Assembly (NCBI RefSeq): GCF_003579925.1
Contig: NZ_QUAL01000188.1
Location: forward strand, 1-64,000
Length of the DNA stretch: 64,000 nt
Reading direction: 5' to 3'
Source: Jiangella rhizosphaerae
GTDB taxonomy: Bacteria > Actinomycetota > Actinomycetes > Jiangellales > Jiangellaceae
Made by a program: the position numbers and the translations under genes. Of the stretch, positions 53,647 to 64,000 are shown one piece after another; the stretch's first letter is position 1, and every line of letters starts with the position of its first letter. The notes under the pieces are model-generated. The model had not been told where the DNA came from and made no database searches. It saw only the letters and a list, made by a program, of their open reading frames with translations.

Positions 53647-55073
53647 ATGGCCGACACGGTCGCACAGTCCGCACAGAAGGTGACGCTGGCGACGCTGACG
53701 GCCATGGTGGTCGGCTCGATGGTGGGCGCCGGCGTCTTCTCGCTGCCGCAGCGGTTCGGCAGCGAGACGGGGTGGCCGGTGCGCTGGTCGCCTGGGCCAT
53801 CGCCGGCGGCGGCATGCTCATGCTGGCCTTCGTCTTCCAGACGCTCGCCGTCAGGCGGCCCGACCTCGACGCCGGTGTGTACGCGTACGCGAAGGCCGGC
53901 TTCGGGGAGTACCTCGGTTTCTTCTCCGCCTTCGGCTACTGGGCCAGCGCCTGCGTCGGCAACGTGACGTACTGGGTGCTGATCATGTCGACGGTGGGCG
54001 CCGTGGCGCCCGCACTCGGCGAGGGCGACACCGCGCTGGCCATCGTGCTCAGCAGCCTCGGGTTGTGGACGTTCTACCTGCTCATTCGCCGCGGGGTGCA
54101 GGAGGCCACGGCGATCAACCGCATCGTGACCATCGCGAAGGTCATCCCGATCGTCGTCTTCGTCATCCTCGCCGTGTTCTACCTCGACCCCCGGGTGTTC
54201 GCGGACAACTGGAGTGGCGGCGACACCTACGGCTCCCTGTTCGACCAGGTGAGAGGGACGATGCTGGCGACGGTGTTCGTGTTCCTCGGCGTCGAGGGGG
54301 CCAGCGTCTACTCCCGGCACGCGCGCCGGCGCGAGGACGTCGGCCGCGCCACCCTGCTCGGCTTCCTCATGGTGCTGAGCATCTTCGCGTCGGTCACCAT
54401 CGTCTCCTACGGCATCCTGCCCGGCGACGAGCTGGCCGAGCTGCGCCAGCCGTCGATGGCCGGGGTGCTCGAGGCCGCGGTGGGGCAGTGGGGCGAGGTC
54501 TTCGTCAGCGTGGGGCTGATCGTCTCGGTCCTCGGGGCGTACCTCGCGTGGACGCTGATGGCCGCCGAGGTGCTGTTCGTCGCCGCGGCGGACGACGACA
54601 TGCCGCGCTTCCTGGGCCGCAAGACCGCCGCCGACGTACCCGGGCCGGCGTTGCTGATGACGACGGTGCTCGTGCAGATCGTGCTCGTCATCACGGCGTT
54701 CTCGGAGGACGCGTTCAACTTCGCGCTCAACCTGACCAGCGCCCTGACGCTGATCCCGTTCCTCCTCGCCGCCGGGTACGCCGCGAAGCTGGCCCTCGGC
54801 ATGGACGCCGCCTGGCCCCGCGGACCGGCGCGCGAGGTCGTCGTGGGGGTGATCGCGACGCTCTACACGGCGTTCCTGCTGTACGCCGCGGGGCCGAAGT
54901 ACATCCTCGTCTCCTTCATCGTCTACGCCCTGGCCACCGTGCTGTTCGTTCTGGCCCGCCGCGAGCGAGGCCGGGCTCCGTTCAGCGGCGGCGAGCTGGT
55001 CATTCTCGCCGTGTCCCTCGCCGGGGCCGTGACCGGCGTCGTCGCCCTGGCCCTGGGCTGGATCAGCCTCTGA
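53647..55073 (+). pseudogene. APC-family amino acid antiporter (arginine:ornithine type), frameshifted
   Basis: ATG 53647 gives MADTVAQSAQKVTLATLTAM then VVGSMVGAGVFSLPQRFGSETG and loses homology at the G-run 53769-53772. The frame then jumps by one: VAGALVAWAIAGGGMLMLAF continues as a normal APC permease to 55073. Adding one G to GACGGGGTGG would restore about 476 residues with 12 helices, the usual length. So either a recent one-base deletion or a sequencing error in the G-run. The gene directly precedes arginine deiminase, 22 bp away, which supports arginine/ornithine exchange. Confidence 0.75.
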
Positions 55074-55095
55074 CCGCGAGCGAAAGGAACCCGCC

Positions 55096-56355
55096 ATGAC
55101 CGACGGCACCGACCCGGGCGCGCGACACGGCGTCCACTCCGAGGTGGGCCGGCTGCGCAAGGTGCTGGTCTGCCGCCCCGGCCTCGCGCACCGCCGGCTG
55201 ACCCCCACCAACTCCGACGACCTGCTGTTCGACGACGTCATGTGGGTGGAGGCGGCCCAGCGCGACCACCAGGACTTCGTCGACCAGCTGCGCGGCCGCG
55301 GCGTGGAGGTCGTCGAGCTGCACGACCTGCTGGCGGAGACCATGGGCGACCCCGAGGCACGGTCGTGGCTGCTGGACCGCAAGGTGACGGCCGACGAGGT
55401 CGGGCTGGGCTTCGTCGACAGCACCCGCGCGTTCCTGGAGTCGTTGGACCCGTACGCGCTGGCCGAGTTCCTGATCGGCGGGCTGGCGACGAGCGACCTG
55501 CCGGACGGCCACGGCTCCGGCTACGGGGCGCTGGCGCGGGAGTCCGTCGGCGCCCGCGACTACCTCATGCCGCCGCTGCCGAACACGCTCTACACCCGCG
55601 ACACGACCTGCTGGCTGTACGGCGGCCTCACCATGAACCCGCTGTTCTGGCCGGCCCGGCACGACGAGACGCTGCTCTACAAGGCGATCTACACGTTCCA
55701 TCCCGCCTACGCCGGCTCCACCGTGTGGTGGGGCGACCCGGAGCGCGGCTGGGGCCGGGCGACGTTCGAGGGCGGCGACATCATGCCGATCGGCAACGGC
55801 ACCGTGCTCATGGGCATGAGCGAGCGCACCTCCCGGCACGCGATCACCCAGGTCGCGGCAGCGCTCTTCGCGCAAGGTGCCGCCGAGCAGGTGATCGTCG
55901 CCGGCATGCCGAAGCTGCGCGCCGCGATGCACCTGGACACCGTGTTCACGTTCGCCGACCGCGACGTCGTGACCGTCTTCCCGCGCATCGTCGACGCGCT
56001 GCACGTGTTCACGCTGCGCCCGGACGACCGGCCGCCGGGCATCGACGTCACCGACGAAGGCGACGCGCGGCTGGTCGACGTCGTCGCCCGGGCACTCGGC
56101 CTCGACGGGCTCCGGGTCGTCGAGACCGGCGGCGACGTCTACGCGTCCGAGCGGCAGCAGTGGGACAGCGGCAACAACGCCGTCGCCGTCGAACCCGGCG
56201 TGGTGTTCACCTACGACCGCAACACGCAGACCAACGACCTGCTGCGCAAGGCCGGCATCGAGGTGCTCACGATCGTCGGCGCCGAACTCGGCCGCGGCCG
56301 CGGCGGCGGCCACTGCATGACCTGCCCGCTGATCCGCGATCCGGTCGCCTTCTGA
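55096..56355 (+). CDS. arcA: Arginine deiminase
   Basis: 419 aa. It starts [59 protein letters not shown] and [10 protein letters not shown] with the catalytic Cys407 are all intact. It hydrolyses arginine to citrulline and ammonia, the first step of the ADI pathway. Neither ornithine carbamoyltransferase nor carbamate kinase is adjacent. GAAAGGA precedes ATG 55096. It forms a unit with the frameshifted antiporter gene. Confidence 0.95.
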   Translation: MTDGTDPGARHGVHSEVGRLRKVLVCRPGLAHRRLTPTNSDDLLFDDVMWVEAAQRDHQDFVDQLRGRGVEVVELHDLLAETMGDPEARSWLLDRKVTADEVGLGFVDSTRAFLESLDPYALAEFLIGGLATSDLPDGHGSGYGALARESVGARDYLMPPLPNTLYTRDTTCWLYGGLTMNPLFWPARHDETLLYKAIYTFHPAYAGSTVWWGDPERGWGRATFEGGDIMPIGNGTVLMGMSERTSRHAITQVAAALFAQGAAEQVIVAGMPKLRAAMHLDTVFTFADRDVVTVFPRIVDALHVFTLRPDDRPPGIDVTDEGDARLVDVVARALGLDGLRVVETGGDVYASERQQWDSGNNAVAVEPGVVFTYDRNTQTNDLLRKAGIEVLTIVGAELGRGRGGGHCMTCPLIRDPVAF

Positions 56356-56432
56356 CCGGCCCAGGCGCGCTCGGCATACTGGGTCCCGGCGGCGGCCGCC
56401 GCGAGGGCACCTCGGGACAGGAGCATGCACTG

Positions 56433-57875
56433 ATGGCTGGAACGGCACAGATCGGCGTCACCGGGCTCGCGGTCATGGGCCGCAACCTCGCCCGCAACTT
56501 CGCCCGGAACGGCTACACCGTCGCGCTGCACAACCGCACCGCGAGCCGCACGCGCGACCTCGTCGAGCAGTTCGGGCACGAGGGCACGTTCGTCCCGGCC
56601 GAGACCGCCGAGGAGTTCGTCGCCGCTCTGGAGCGGCCGCGCCGGCTGGTCGTCATGGTCAAGGCGGGTGCCGCCACCGACGCCGTCATCGACGAGTTCG
56701 CGCCGCTGCTCGAGCCCGGCGACATGATCATCGACGGCGGCAACGCGCACTTCGCCGACACCCGGCGGCGCGAGGCGGCGCTGCGCGAGCGCGGCCTGCA
56801 CTTCGTCGGCACCGGCATCTCCGGCGGCGAGGAGGGCGCCCTGAACGGCCCGAGCATCATGCCCGGCGGCTCCGAGGAGGCCTACGAGTCGCTCGGTCCG
56901 ATGCTGGAGACCATCTCGGCCAAGGCCGCCGACGGGACGCCGTGCTGCACGCACATCGGTGCCGACGGCGCCGGGCACTTCGTCAAGATGGTGCACAACG
57001 GCATCGAGTACGCCGACATGCAGCTCATCGCCGAGGCGTACGACCTGCTCCGGCACGGCGCCGGCTACGAGCCCGCGCGCATCGCCGAGGTGTTCCGCGG
57101 CTGGAACGCCGGCCGGCTCGACTCCTACCTCATCGAGATCACCGCCGAGGTGCTGGCGCACGTCGACGCCGCCACCGGGCAGCCGCTGGTCGACGTCATC
57201 CTCGACCAGGCCGAGCAGAAGGGCACCGGCCGGTGGACGGTGCAGATCGCGCTCGACCTCGGCGTGCCGGTGAGCGGCATCGCCGAGGCGGTGTTCGCGC
57301 GGTCGCTGTCCGGCCACGCCGACCTCCGCGCCGTCGGCCGCGGGCTGGCCGGGCCGACGCCGGTCGCGCTGCCCGCCGACGAGGCCGAGCGGTTCGCCTC
57401 GCAGGTCGAGGAGGCGCTGTACGCGTCGAAGGTCGTCTCGTACACGCAGGGCTTCCACCAGCTGCAGGCGGCCGGCGCGGAGTACGGCTGGACGCTGGAC
57501 CTCGGCGCCATCGCCGGCATCTGGCGGGGCGGCTGCATCATCCGGGCGGCGTTCCTCGACCGCATCACCGCGGCGTACGCGAAGGACGCCGCGCTGCCCA
57601 GCCTGCTGGCCGACGAGCAGTTCGCGGGCGAGCTGGGCGCCGCGCAGGACGCGTGGCGGACGGTGGTGGCGACGGCGGCCCGGCTCGGCATCCCGGTGCC
57701 CGGCTTCGCGACGGCGCTGTCGTACTACGACGCGCTGCGCGCACCGCGGCTGCCGGCCGCCCTGACCCAGGGCCAGCGCGACTTCTTCGGCGCCCACACC
57801 TACCACCGCGTCGACCGCGACGGCGTCTTCCACACCACGTGGTCGGAGGACCGTTCGGAGGAGCAGCAGAGCTAG
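56433..57875 (+). CDS. gnd: 6-phosphogluconate dehydrogenase (decarboxylating)
   Basis: 480 aa, long form. ATG 56433 begins the Rossmann head MAGTAQIGVTGLAVMGRNLA. Further signatures: VMVKAGAATDAVID, GTGISGGEEGALNGPSIMPG, GHFVKMVHNGIEYADMQLI with the catalytic Lys, and LDQAEQKGTGRWT. The C-terminal GAHTYHRVDRDGVFHT is the swapped tail. It produces ribulose-5-phosphate and NADPH in the pentose phosphate pathway. Its stop overlaps convergently with the decayed reductase. Confidence 0.97.
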   Translation: MAGTAQIGVTGLAVMGRNLARNFARNGYTVALHNRTASRTRDLVEQFGHEGTFVPAETAEEFVAALERPRRLVVMVKAGAATDAVIDEFAPLLEPGDMIIDGGNAHFADTRRREAALRERGLHFVGTGISGGEEGALNGPSIMPGGSEEAYESLGPMLETISAKAADGTPCCTHIGADGAGHFVKMVHNGIEYADMQLIAEAYDLLRHGAGYEPARIAEVFRGWNAGRLDSYLIEITAEVLAHVDAATGQPLVDVILDQAEQKGTGRWTVQIALDLGVPVSGIAEAVFARSLSGHADLRAVGRGLAGPTPVALPADEAERFASQVEEALYASKVVSYTQGFHQLQAAGAEYGWTLDLGAIAGIWRGGCIIRAAFLDRITAAYAKDAALPSLLADEQFAGELGAAQDAWRTVVATAARLGIPVPGFATALSYYDALRAPRLPAALTQGQRDFFGAHTYHRVDRDGVFHTTWSEDRSEEQQS

Positions 57876-58566
57876 CCGGTACCGAGGACCTCGGTGAGGG
57901 CGGCGATGCTGCCCTCACCGTGACCGGCGGCGGCCGCCTTCCGCACCAGGTCGTGCAGCGGCCGCAGCCAGGCGTCATCGAGGCCCGCCTCGCGGGCGAA
58001 CTCGAGGTCCCAGTCCGCGCCGGCGAGGAACAGGTTCACCGACGACGCCCCCGCGCCGTAGTCGCGAGCGTCCATCCCGGCCGCGAACGCCGGCAGCACC
58101 TCGCCGATCATGCGCAGCCAGCGGACGGAGTAGGGGACCAGGTCGCCGGCGAAGTAGAGCAGCGAGTCCGGCCGGCCGACACCGTCGGGAACGTCCTTGA
58201 CCGCGCCGTCGAGGAACCGGATCTCGTGCTCGGCCCGCCCAGGCGGCGAACTCGCGTGCGCCGGCGGGCGTCCCGCTGTTCAGCGTGACCAGCGTGCGAC
58301 CGGCGAGCGTTGCCGTCACCGTCCCGAGGACGCGCCGCGTGTCGTCGTAGCCGGTCAGACAAGTGACGACGAGCGGGCTCGCCGTCACGACCTCGTCGAC
58401 GGTGCCGGCCTGCCGGGCACCCGCGGCCACCAGCGGCGCCGCCTTCGACGAGGTGCGGTTCCACACCGTGGTCGGGTGCCCGGCGGCGAGGAACGCGCGG
58501 GCGAAGGGCGCTGCCCATCGACCCGTGGCCGAGCACGGTGACCGCGGAGGATTCGGAGTGCGTCAT
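57872..58566 (-). pseudogene. NAD(P)-binding imine reductase-like protein, two frameshifts
   Basis: ATG 58566 opens MTHSESSAVTVLGHGSMGSA, a Rossmann start. One extra base near 58503-58505 shifts to ARAFLAAGHPTTVWNRTSSK, which continues to REFAAWAG. A second extra base near 58233-58240 shifts to AEHEIRFLDGAVKDV and the C-terminal domain GASSVNLFLAGADWDLEFAR up to TAG 57872. The parts in order equal a complete 6-PGDH-like/imine reductase-family protein of about 230 residues. Two indels plus a truncated divergent regulator make true decay more likely than error. The family usually pairs with HxlR regulators. Confidence 0.72.
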
Positions 58567-58577
58567 GTCCACGACGC

Positions 58578-58781
58578 ATGCTGATCCTGCAGCTGCGCGA
58601 ACTGCAGGCGGCCGGGCTGCAGCACCGCGAGGTGCACCAGCAGGTCCCGCCCAAGGTGGAATACTCACTCACCGAGTTCGGCCGGTCGCTCAACGATGCG
58701 CTCGCGCCGCTGGGGGAGTGGGGCGAGCAGCACATGGACCGCATCGAGGCGATTCCGTGGGAAACGGCCGGACAGCGATGA
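58578..58781 (+). pseudogene. HxlR-family regulator, C-terminal fragment only
   Basis: 67 codons: LQLRELQAAGLQHREVHQQV, PPKVEYSLTEFGRSLNDALA and LGEWGEQHMDR equal the recognition-helix end, wing and C-terminal helix of HxlR proteins. The first half with the conserved Cys and helices 1-2 is missing. The fragment begins 11 bp from the start of the divergent reductase, so no promoter space remains: a deletion has removed the regulator's head and the shared promoter. Confidence 0.7.
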
Positions 58782-58827
58782 GTTCGGCGCCGGCGCGGCG
58801 TTCCACTGCTGTCGAAGGGAGAACTCC

Positions 58828-60198
58828 ATGGCCGACACCGAGCTCACCAGGCTCACCCTGACGCGGCTGACGCAGCTGCTGGCGACGGGGGCGACGAGCC
58901 CGTCGGAGCTGCTCGAGGCCCATCTCGCCCGCATCGATGCGGTGAACCCGGCCCTGACGGCGGTGGTGTCGCTCGACGCCGACGGCGCTCGGGCCCGAGC
59001 TCACGCGGGGGAGCCGTGGCCGGGGCCGCTGCACGGCGTGCCGCTGACGCTGAAGGACGCGATCGACGTCGCCGGGCTGCGCACGACCATCGGCACGGCC
59101 GAGCTGGACCACGTCGCCGGCTCCGACAGCACCGTCGCCGCCCGGCTCCGCGCGGCGGGCGCGAACCTCGTCGGGCACACGAACGTCGCGGCCTGGCTGG
59201 CCGATCACCAGAGCGCCAACCCGGTGTTCGGCCGCACGGCGAACCCGTGGGATCCGGGTCTCACCTCGGGCGGCTCGAGCGGCGGCGCCGCGGCCGCCGT
59301 CGCCGCCGGGCTGACACCGGGGGACATCGGCTCCGATCTGGTCGGCTCGCTGCGCCTGCCGGCGGCCTTCTGCGGCGTGTACGCGCTGAAGCCGACCGAG
59401 CACCGGGTGCCGCTGACCGGGTTCTTCTCCGTACCGGGCGGGGGACCGCGGCCGGTGCGGATCATCGGCTGCCTGGGGCCGATCGCGCGCGACCTCGACG
59501 ACCTCGAGCTGCTGTTGTCGCTGGTCGCGGGTCCGGACGCCGACGACGGCGACGTTCCGCCGGTGCCGCTGGGGCCGTCGCCCGCCGGGCGTGCCGTGGC
59601 GCCGTCGGCGCTACGCCTGGCCGTCGCGCCGTCCGTTCCCGGTGCGCCGGTGGCGTCCGCCGTCCGCGACCGGGTGCGGCAGGTCGCCGACGCCGTCGCC
59701 GATGCCGGGGGAGAGGTCGAGGAGGCGCTGCCGGACCTGTCGTGGGAGGAGCAGTTCTCGCTGTTCGGGGAGCTGGTCATGACGCTGACCTCGGTGTTCG
59801 CGCCGGGCGACGGGCCGGCGCCGACGCTGGCGTGGTACCTGGAAGCGCTGTCGCGGCGCGACCGGCTGGTCGCGGCGTGGTCGCGGTTCTTCGAACGGTA
59901 CGACGCGCTGCTGATGCCGGCCGCGGCGACGCTCCCGTACCCGCACTGCCCGCCGGGCTCGCCGCTGACCGTCGACGGCACCGAGGTGCCCTACCACGAG
60001 CAGGGCTCCGTCTTCGCCCCGACGAACCTCACCGGGCTGCCGGGCCTGGCGATGCCCGCCGGTCAGTCCGTCGACGGGCTGCCGATCGGGGTGCAGCTGG
60101 TGGGGCCGCGGTGGTCCGAGCCGGCGCTGCTCGCGATCGGGCGAGGGCTGGAACGAGCGGGCGTGCTGCCGGGCTTCCGGTGGCCGCCGCTCGGCTAG
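58828..60198 (+). CDS. Amidase signature family protein
   Basis: 456 aa. Ser-cisSer-Lys triad: K76 in LTLKDAIDV, the GGSSGG motif with S150/S151, and S174 in GSDLVGSLRLP. The DLVG variant replaces the common DxGGS. YALKPTEHRVPL and the C-terminal PIGVQLVGPRWSE are also characteristic. It hydrolyses a carboxamide; physiological substrate unknown. GAAGGGAG precedes ATG 58828. It is downstream of the broken HxlR gene and probably has its own promoter. Confidence 0.92.
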   Translation: MADTELTRLTLTRLTQLLATGATSPSELLEAHLARIDAVNPALTAVVSLDADGARARAHAGEPWPGPLHGVPLTLKDAIDVAGLRTTIGTAELDHVAGSDSTVAARLRAAGANLVGHTNVAAWLADHQSANPVFGRTANPWDPGLTSGGSSGGAAAAVAAGLTPGDIGSDLVGSLRLPAAFCGVYALKPTEHRVPLTGFFSVPGGGPRPVRIIGCLGPIARDLDDLELLLSLVAGPDADDGDVPPVPLGPSPAGRAVAPSALRLAVAPSVPGAPVASAVRDRVRQVADAVADAGGEVEEALPDLSWEEQFSLFGELVMTLTSVFAPGDGPAPTLAWYLEALSRRDRLVAAWSRFFERYDALLMPAAATLPYPHCPPGSPLTVDGTEVPYHEQGSVFAPTNLTGLPGLAMPAGQSVDGLPIGVQLVGPRWSEPALLAIGRGLERAGVLPGFRWPPLG

Positions 60199-60299
60199 TT
60201 CCCGGCAATGCAGGTGCTCCGCTACGCTGGGGCTGACTCTCGGGGGCGGAGGACGGCGCATGCCAGGCGGATGGGCGGACGGCGGACGCGCCGGCCACG

Positions 60300-60416
60300 C
60301 TGAACGGCTTCGACCTCACCTACGTCGACGCCGGCCGGTCGCACCGGGTGTCCATGGAGTGGGACATCAGGCTCGTGCCGGACGTGCGCATGTGCCCGGG
60401 CTGGGATCCGTCCTGA
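60300..60416 (+). pseudogene. C-terminal remnant of a small secreted protein gene
   Basis: LNGFDLTYVDAGRSHRVSME is in frame to TGA 60414-60416, with nothing recognisable upstream. YxDAGRSHRV recurs in the next gene (YTDAGRSHRVTV), so this is the tail of a tandem duplicate. The 60199-60299 stretch shows no intact start for it. Confidence 0.5.
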
Positions 60417-60818
60417 TGCCGTCCAGGTGGAGACGATGGCTTCCGGTCACCTCGGTCGGGATCGCCGCGGCATTCTGTGCCGCCGGCGTCGCGGGCGGCG
60501 GTCCCATGTCGTCCGCCGCCGTCGGAGGCGCGGCGGTCTGTGCGCCGTCGCCGGACGGCGGTGCGGTGATGGCGGGTTACCCGCTGCCCAACGACGGGCC
60601 GGCCCCGGTCACCATCACGCACGTGGCGCTCGCCGATCCGGCCGGGCTGAGCCTGGGGGAGAGCTACGTCGTACCCGTCGCGCCCCGAACCCGGTATGCG
60701 GGTCGGGTCGGCGCCTGGCGTCGACATCGTCTACACCGACGCCGGCCGGTCGCACCGGGTCACGGTGCGCATCGAGGTCACGGTCCGCTTCGGCGCCACA
60801 ACCTGCTGGGCGGACTGA
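60416..60818 (+). pseudogene. Small secreted/membrane-anchored protein, frameshifted
   Basis: ATG 60416 opens MPSRWRRWLPVTSVGIAAAF, a signal-anchor, then CAPSPDGGAVMAGYPLPNDG and ITHVALADPAGLSLGESYVV. Homology then moves to the other frame around 60690-60720: VDIVYTDAGRSHRVTVRIEV ending CWAD and TGA 60818. It overlaps the stop of the upstream remnant (TGATG). Tandem duplicates in decay; no family name. Confidence 0.5.
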
Positions 60819-60878
60819 CAGGCGCCGCGCCACCGAGGGGAGTGCCTCGAAGCACCCCTTCTGGCGGTCCCATCTCGC

Positions 60879-61055
60879 TTACTTGACATAATGTGCATTA
60901 TCGGCGTTATGCGAATCGAGCGATTCGGCTGCGCCGTGGGCGATTCCGGCGTCCAGTTCGTCCAAGGTCTTCGGCGTGCCGTCGTAGCGCAGCCGCCCCT
61001 CGAGATCCTTGACGCTGCGAGGCTTCGGGCTCGGCACGGGCGACTTCGCGGACAT
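60879..61055 (-). CDS. Small antitoxin-like protein (VapB/AbrB C-terminal type, 58 aa)
   Basis: ATG 61055 opens MSAKSPVPSPKPRSVKDLEG, then RLRYDGTPKTLDELDAGIAH and GAAESLDSHNADNAHYVK to TAA 60879. The (G)RLRYDGxPKTLDELDAGIA segment resembles the C-terminal toxin-binding tail of actinobacterial AbrB/VapB-type antitoxins, without the usual N-terminal DNA-binding domain. No toxin gene is adjacent. A perfect 13-bp inverted repeat carrying its ribosome-binding site GGAGG lies upstream. An in-frame TGA two codons before the ATG limits the start. Confidence 0.45.
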   Translation of the reverse strand: MSAKSPVPSPKPRSVKDLEGRLRYDGTPKTLDELDAGIAHGAAESLDSHNADNAHYVK

Positions 61056-61056
61056 A

Positions 61057-61096
61057 CGTCAACACCTCCGCACGCCACGGTAAGGAGGTGTTGACG
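61057..61096. promoter_or_regulatory. 13-bp-arm inverted repeat upstream of the antitoxin-like gene
   Basis: CGTCAACACCTCC (61057-61069) and GGAGGTGTTGACG (61084-61096) pair perfectly around a 14-base loop. It sits between the VOC stop and the small gene on the same strand. It could be an operator, a terminator for the VOC gene, or a hairpin hiding the GGAGG. Confidence 0.55.
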
Positions 61097-61111
61097 GCCC
61101 GGCAAGCGGAC

Positions 61112-61498
61112 TCAGGCGTCGGTGGCGACCTTCCAGAGGTGACCGTCCGGGTCGCTGAAGGTCCCGGAGTAGCCGCCCCACGCGGCCGCCTCCGCCGGCT
61201 TGAGCACCGTGGCCCCGGCGGCCTCGGCGGCCTGGATGACGGCGTCGACCTCATCGCGGGTCTCGGTGATGTAGTGCAGCGAGAAGCCGCGGAAGCCCGA
61301 ACCCTCGGCGGGCACTCCGGCGTCGTTGGCGACGGCGGCCCAGTGGTACAGCGCCAGCCCGGACCCGTCGCCGAGGCCCAGCCGGACGAAACCCGGGTGG
61401 TCCTGCTCGATCTGCGCGCCCATGCCCTCGGCGTAGAACTTCTTGGCTCGGTCGACGTCCTGGACACCGAGCATGACCACGCTCACCTGCAACGACAT
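61112..61498 (-). CDS. VOC-superfamily (glyoxalase-like) protein
   Basis: 128 aa, two modules: LQVSVVMLGVQDVDRAKKFY at the start, FSLHYITETRDEVDAVIQAA and YSGTFSDPDGHLWKVATDA at the end. WGGYSGTFxDPDGHxWE-like endings are typical of the glyoxalase/dioxygenase group. Function unassigned. A TAG-rich intergenic region separates it from the class II UvrA on the same strand. Confidence 0.88.
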   Translation of the reverse strand: MSLQVSVVMLGVQDVDRAKKFYAEGMGAQIEQDHPGFVRLGLGDGSGLALYHWAAVANDAGVPAEGSGFRGFSLHYITETRDEVDAVIQAAEAAGATVLKPAEAAAWGGYSGTFSDPDGHLWKVATDA

Positions 61499-61586
61499 GA
61501 TGTTCTCCTTGCCTTCCAGTGGGTACGTGACGACGCTACGGCGACCGCGGCGCCGCTGCTTCTCGATTCCTGACCGATCGCGCCGT

Positions 61587-63968
<2,382 letters not shown>

Positions 63969-64000
63969 GCTCTTCCTGTCTCATCGCTGACGACGGCCGC

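Noticed and set aside
60883-60911. TTGACA with ATAATGTGCATTAT palindrome considered as a plus-strand promoter
   Set aside because: It lies in the 3' end of the minus-strand antitoxin-like gene, and no plausible plus-strand gene follows.

Overview
The window is chromosomal DNA from a high-GC actinomycete. Very high third-position GC, many GTG starts, apparently leaderless promoters and 1-8 bp gene overlaps all point that way. The core gene order ppiB / MBL-fold hydrolase / hisS / Rv2578c-type radical SAM / aspS, then rarA / alaS / ruvX / mltG / aroE / prepilin peptidase, is the one known from Mycobacterium and Streptomyces relatives. Jiangellaceae or a nearby family is possible, but the sequence alone does not fix the genus. 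I saw no rRNA, tRNA, CRISPR array, transposase or prophage gene.

Layout. (1) 1-6.9 kb, core: N-terminus of an unidentified gene, cyclophilin, hydrolase, hisS, a decayed methyltransferase remnant, a radical SAM protein carrying a mini-intein behind a LexA-type box, and aspS. (2) 6.9-12.1 kb, accessory: AraC-like regulator, reductase-like protein, ABC-F ribosome-protection protein, Uma2 nuclease, and an Erm rRNA methylase behind a leader peptide and terminator-type attenuator. (3) 12.1-34.2 kb, a catabolic-looking island: carbohydrate ABC importer without its own ATPase, two DegT aminotransferases, two pairs of amidohydrolase plus metal-ligand-less amidohydrolase-like protein, two dihydrodipicolinate-synthase-fold enzymes, two short-chain epimerase/dehydrogenase-like proteins, three large secreted beta-propeller proteins with a beta-helix tail, and one dedicated regulator. 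(4) 34.2-46 kb, core again: rarA, an intergenic nest of palindromic elements, oxidoreductase, WYL regulator, VOC and YdeI proteins, then the tightly coupled alaS-ruvX-mltG-aroE-prepilin peptidase block. (5) 46-64 kb, mixed: nuclease-like protein, HAD phosphatase, polysaccharide deacetylase, solute-binding/VWA protein, DrrAB-type exporter with TetR regulator, arginine deiminase with a frameshifted permease, 6-phosphogluconate dehydrogenase, several decayed genes, amidase and a class II UvrA.

How the island may work. Five copies of an 18-bp dyad, TWWCGG-N6-CCGWWA, lie at the promoters of the importer operon (12140), the epimerase/aldolase pair (18519), the regulator/aminotransferase divergent region (21865) and both sides of the divergent secreted-propeller region (27982 and 28049). 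Three of them touch a recognisable -10 element or the start-point region. The simplest reading is that the regulator at 20611-21837 represses all five units and that they form one substrate-induced pathway: secreted proteins bind or process a polymer or glycoside outside the cell, the importer brings in the product, and aminotransferases, paired hydrolases, dehydrogenases and aldolase/lyase enzymes process it. The substrate is unknown. The most unusual element is the twice-occurring module of DegT aminotransferase, ligand-less amidohydrolase homologue and complete amidohydrolase.

Non-coding signals are rich. There are five 72-bp palindromic repeats always within 60 bp of a stop codon, two copies of a roughly 135-bp inverted-repeat element facing each other, a tandem 57-bp palindrome, a 13-bp-arm palindrome with a degenerate relative, and the antibiotic-type leaders upstream of erm and possibly the ABC-F gene. 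Single-base frameshifts cluster at 53-61 kb and need read-level checking.
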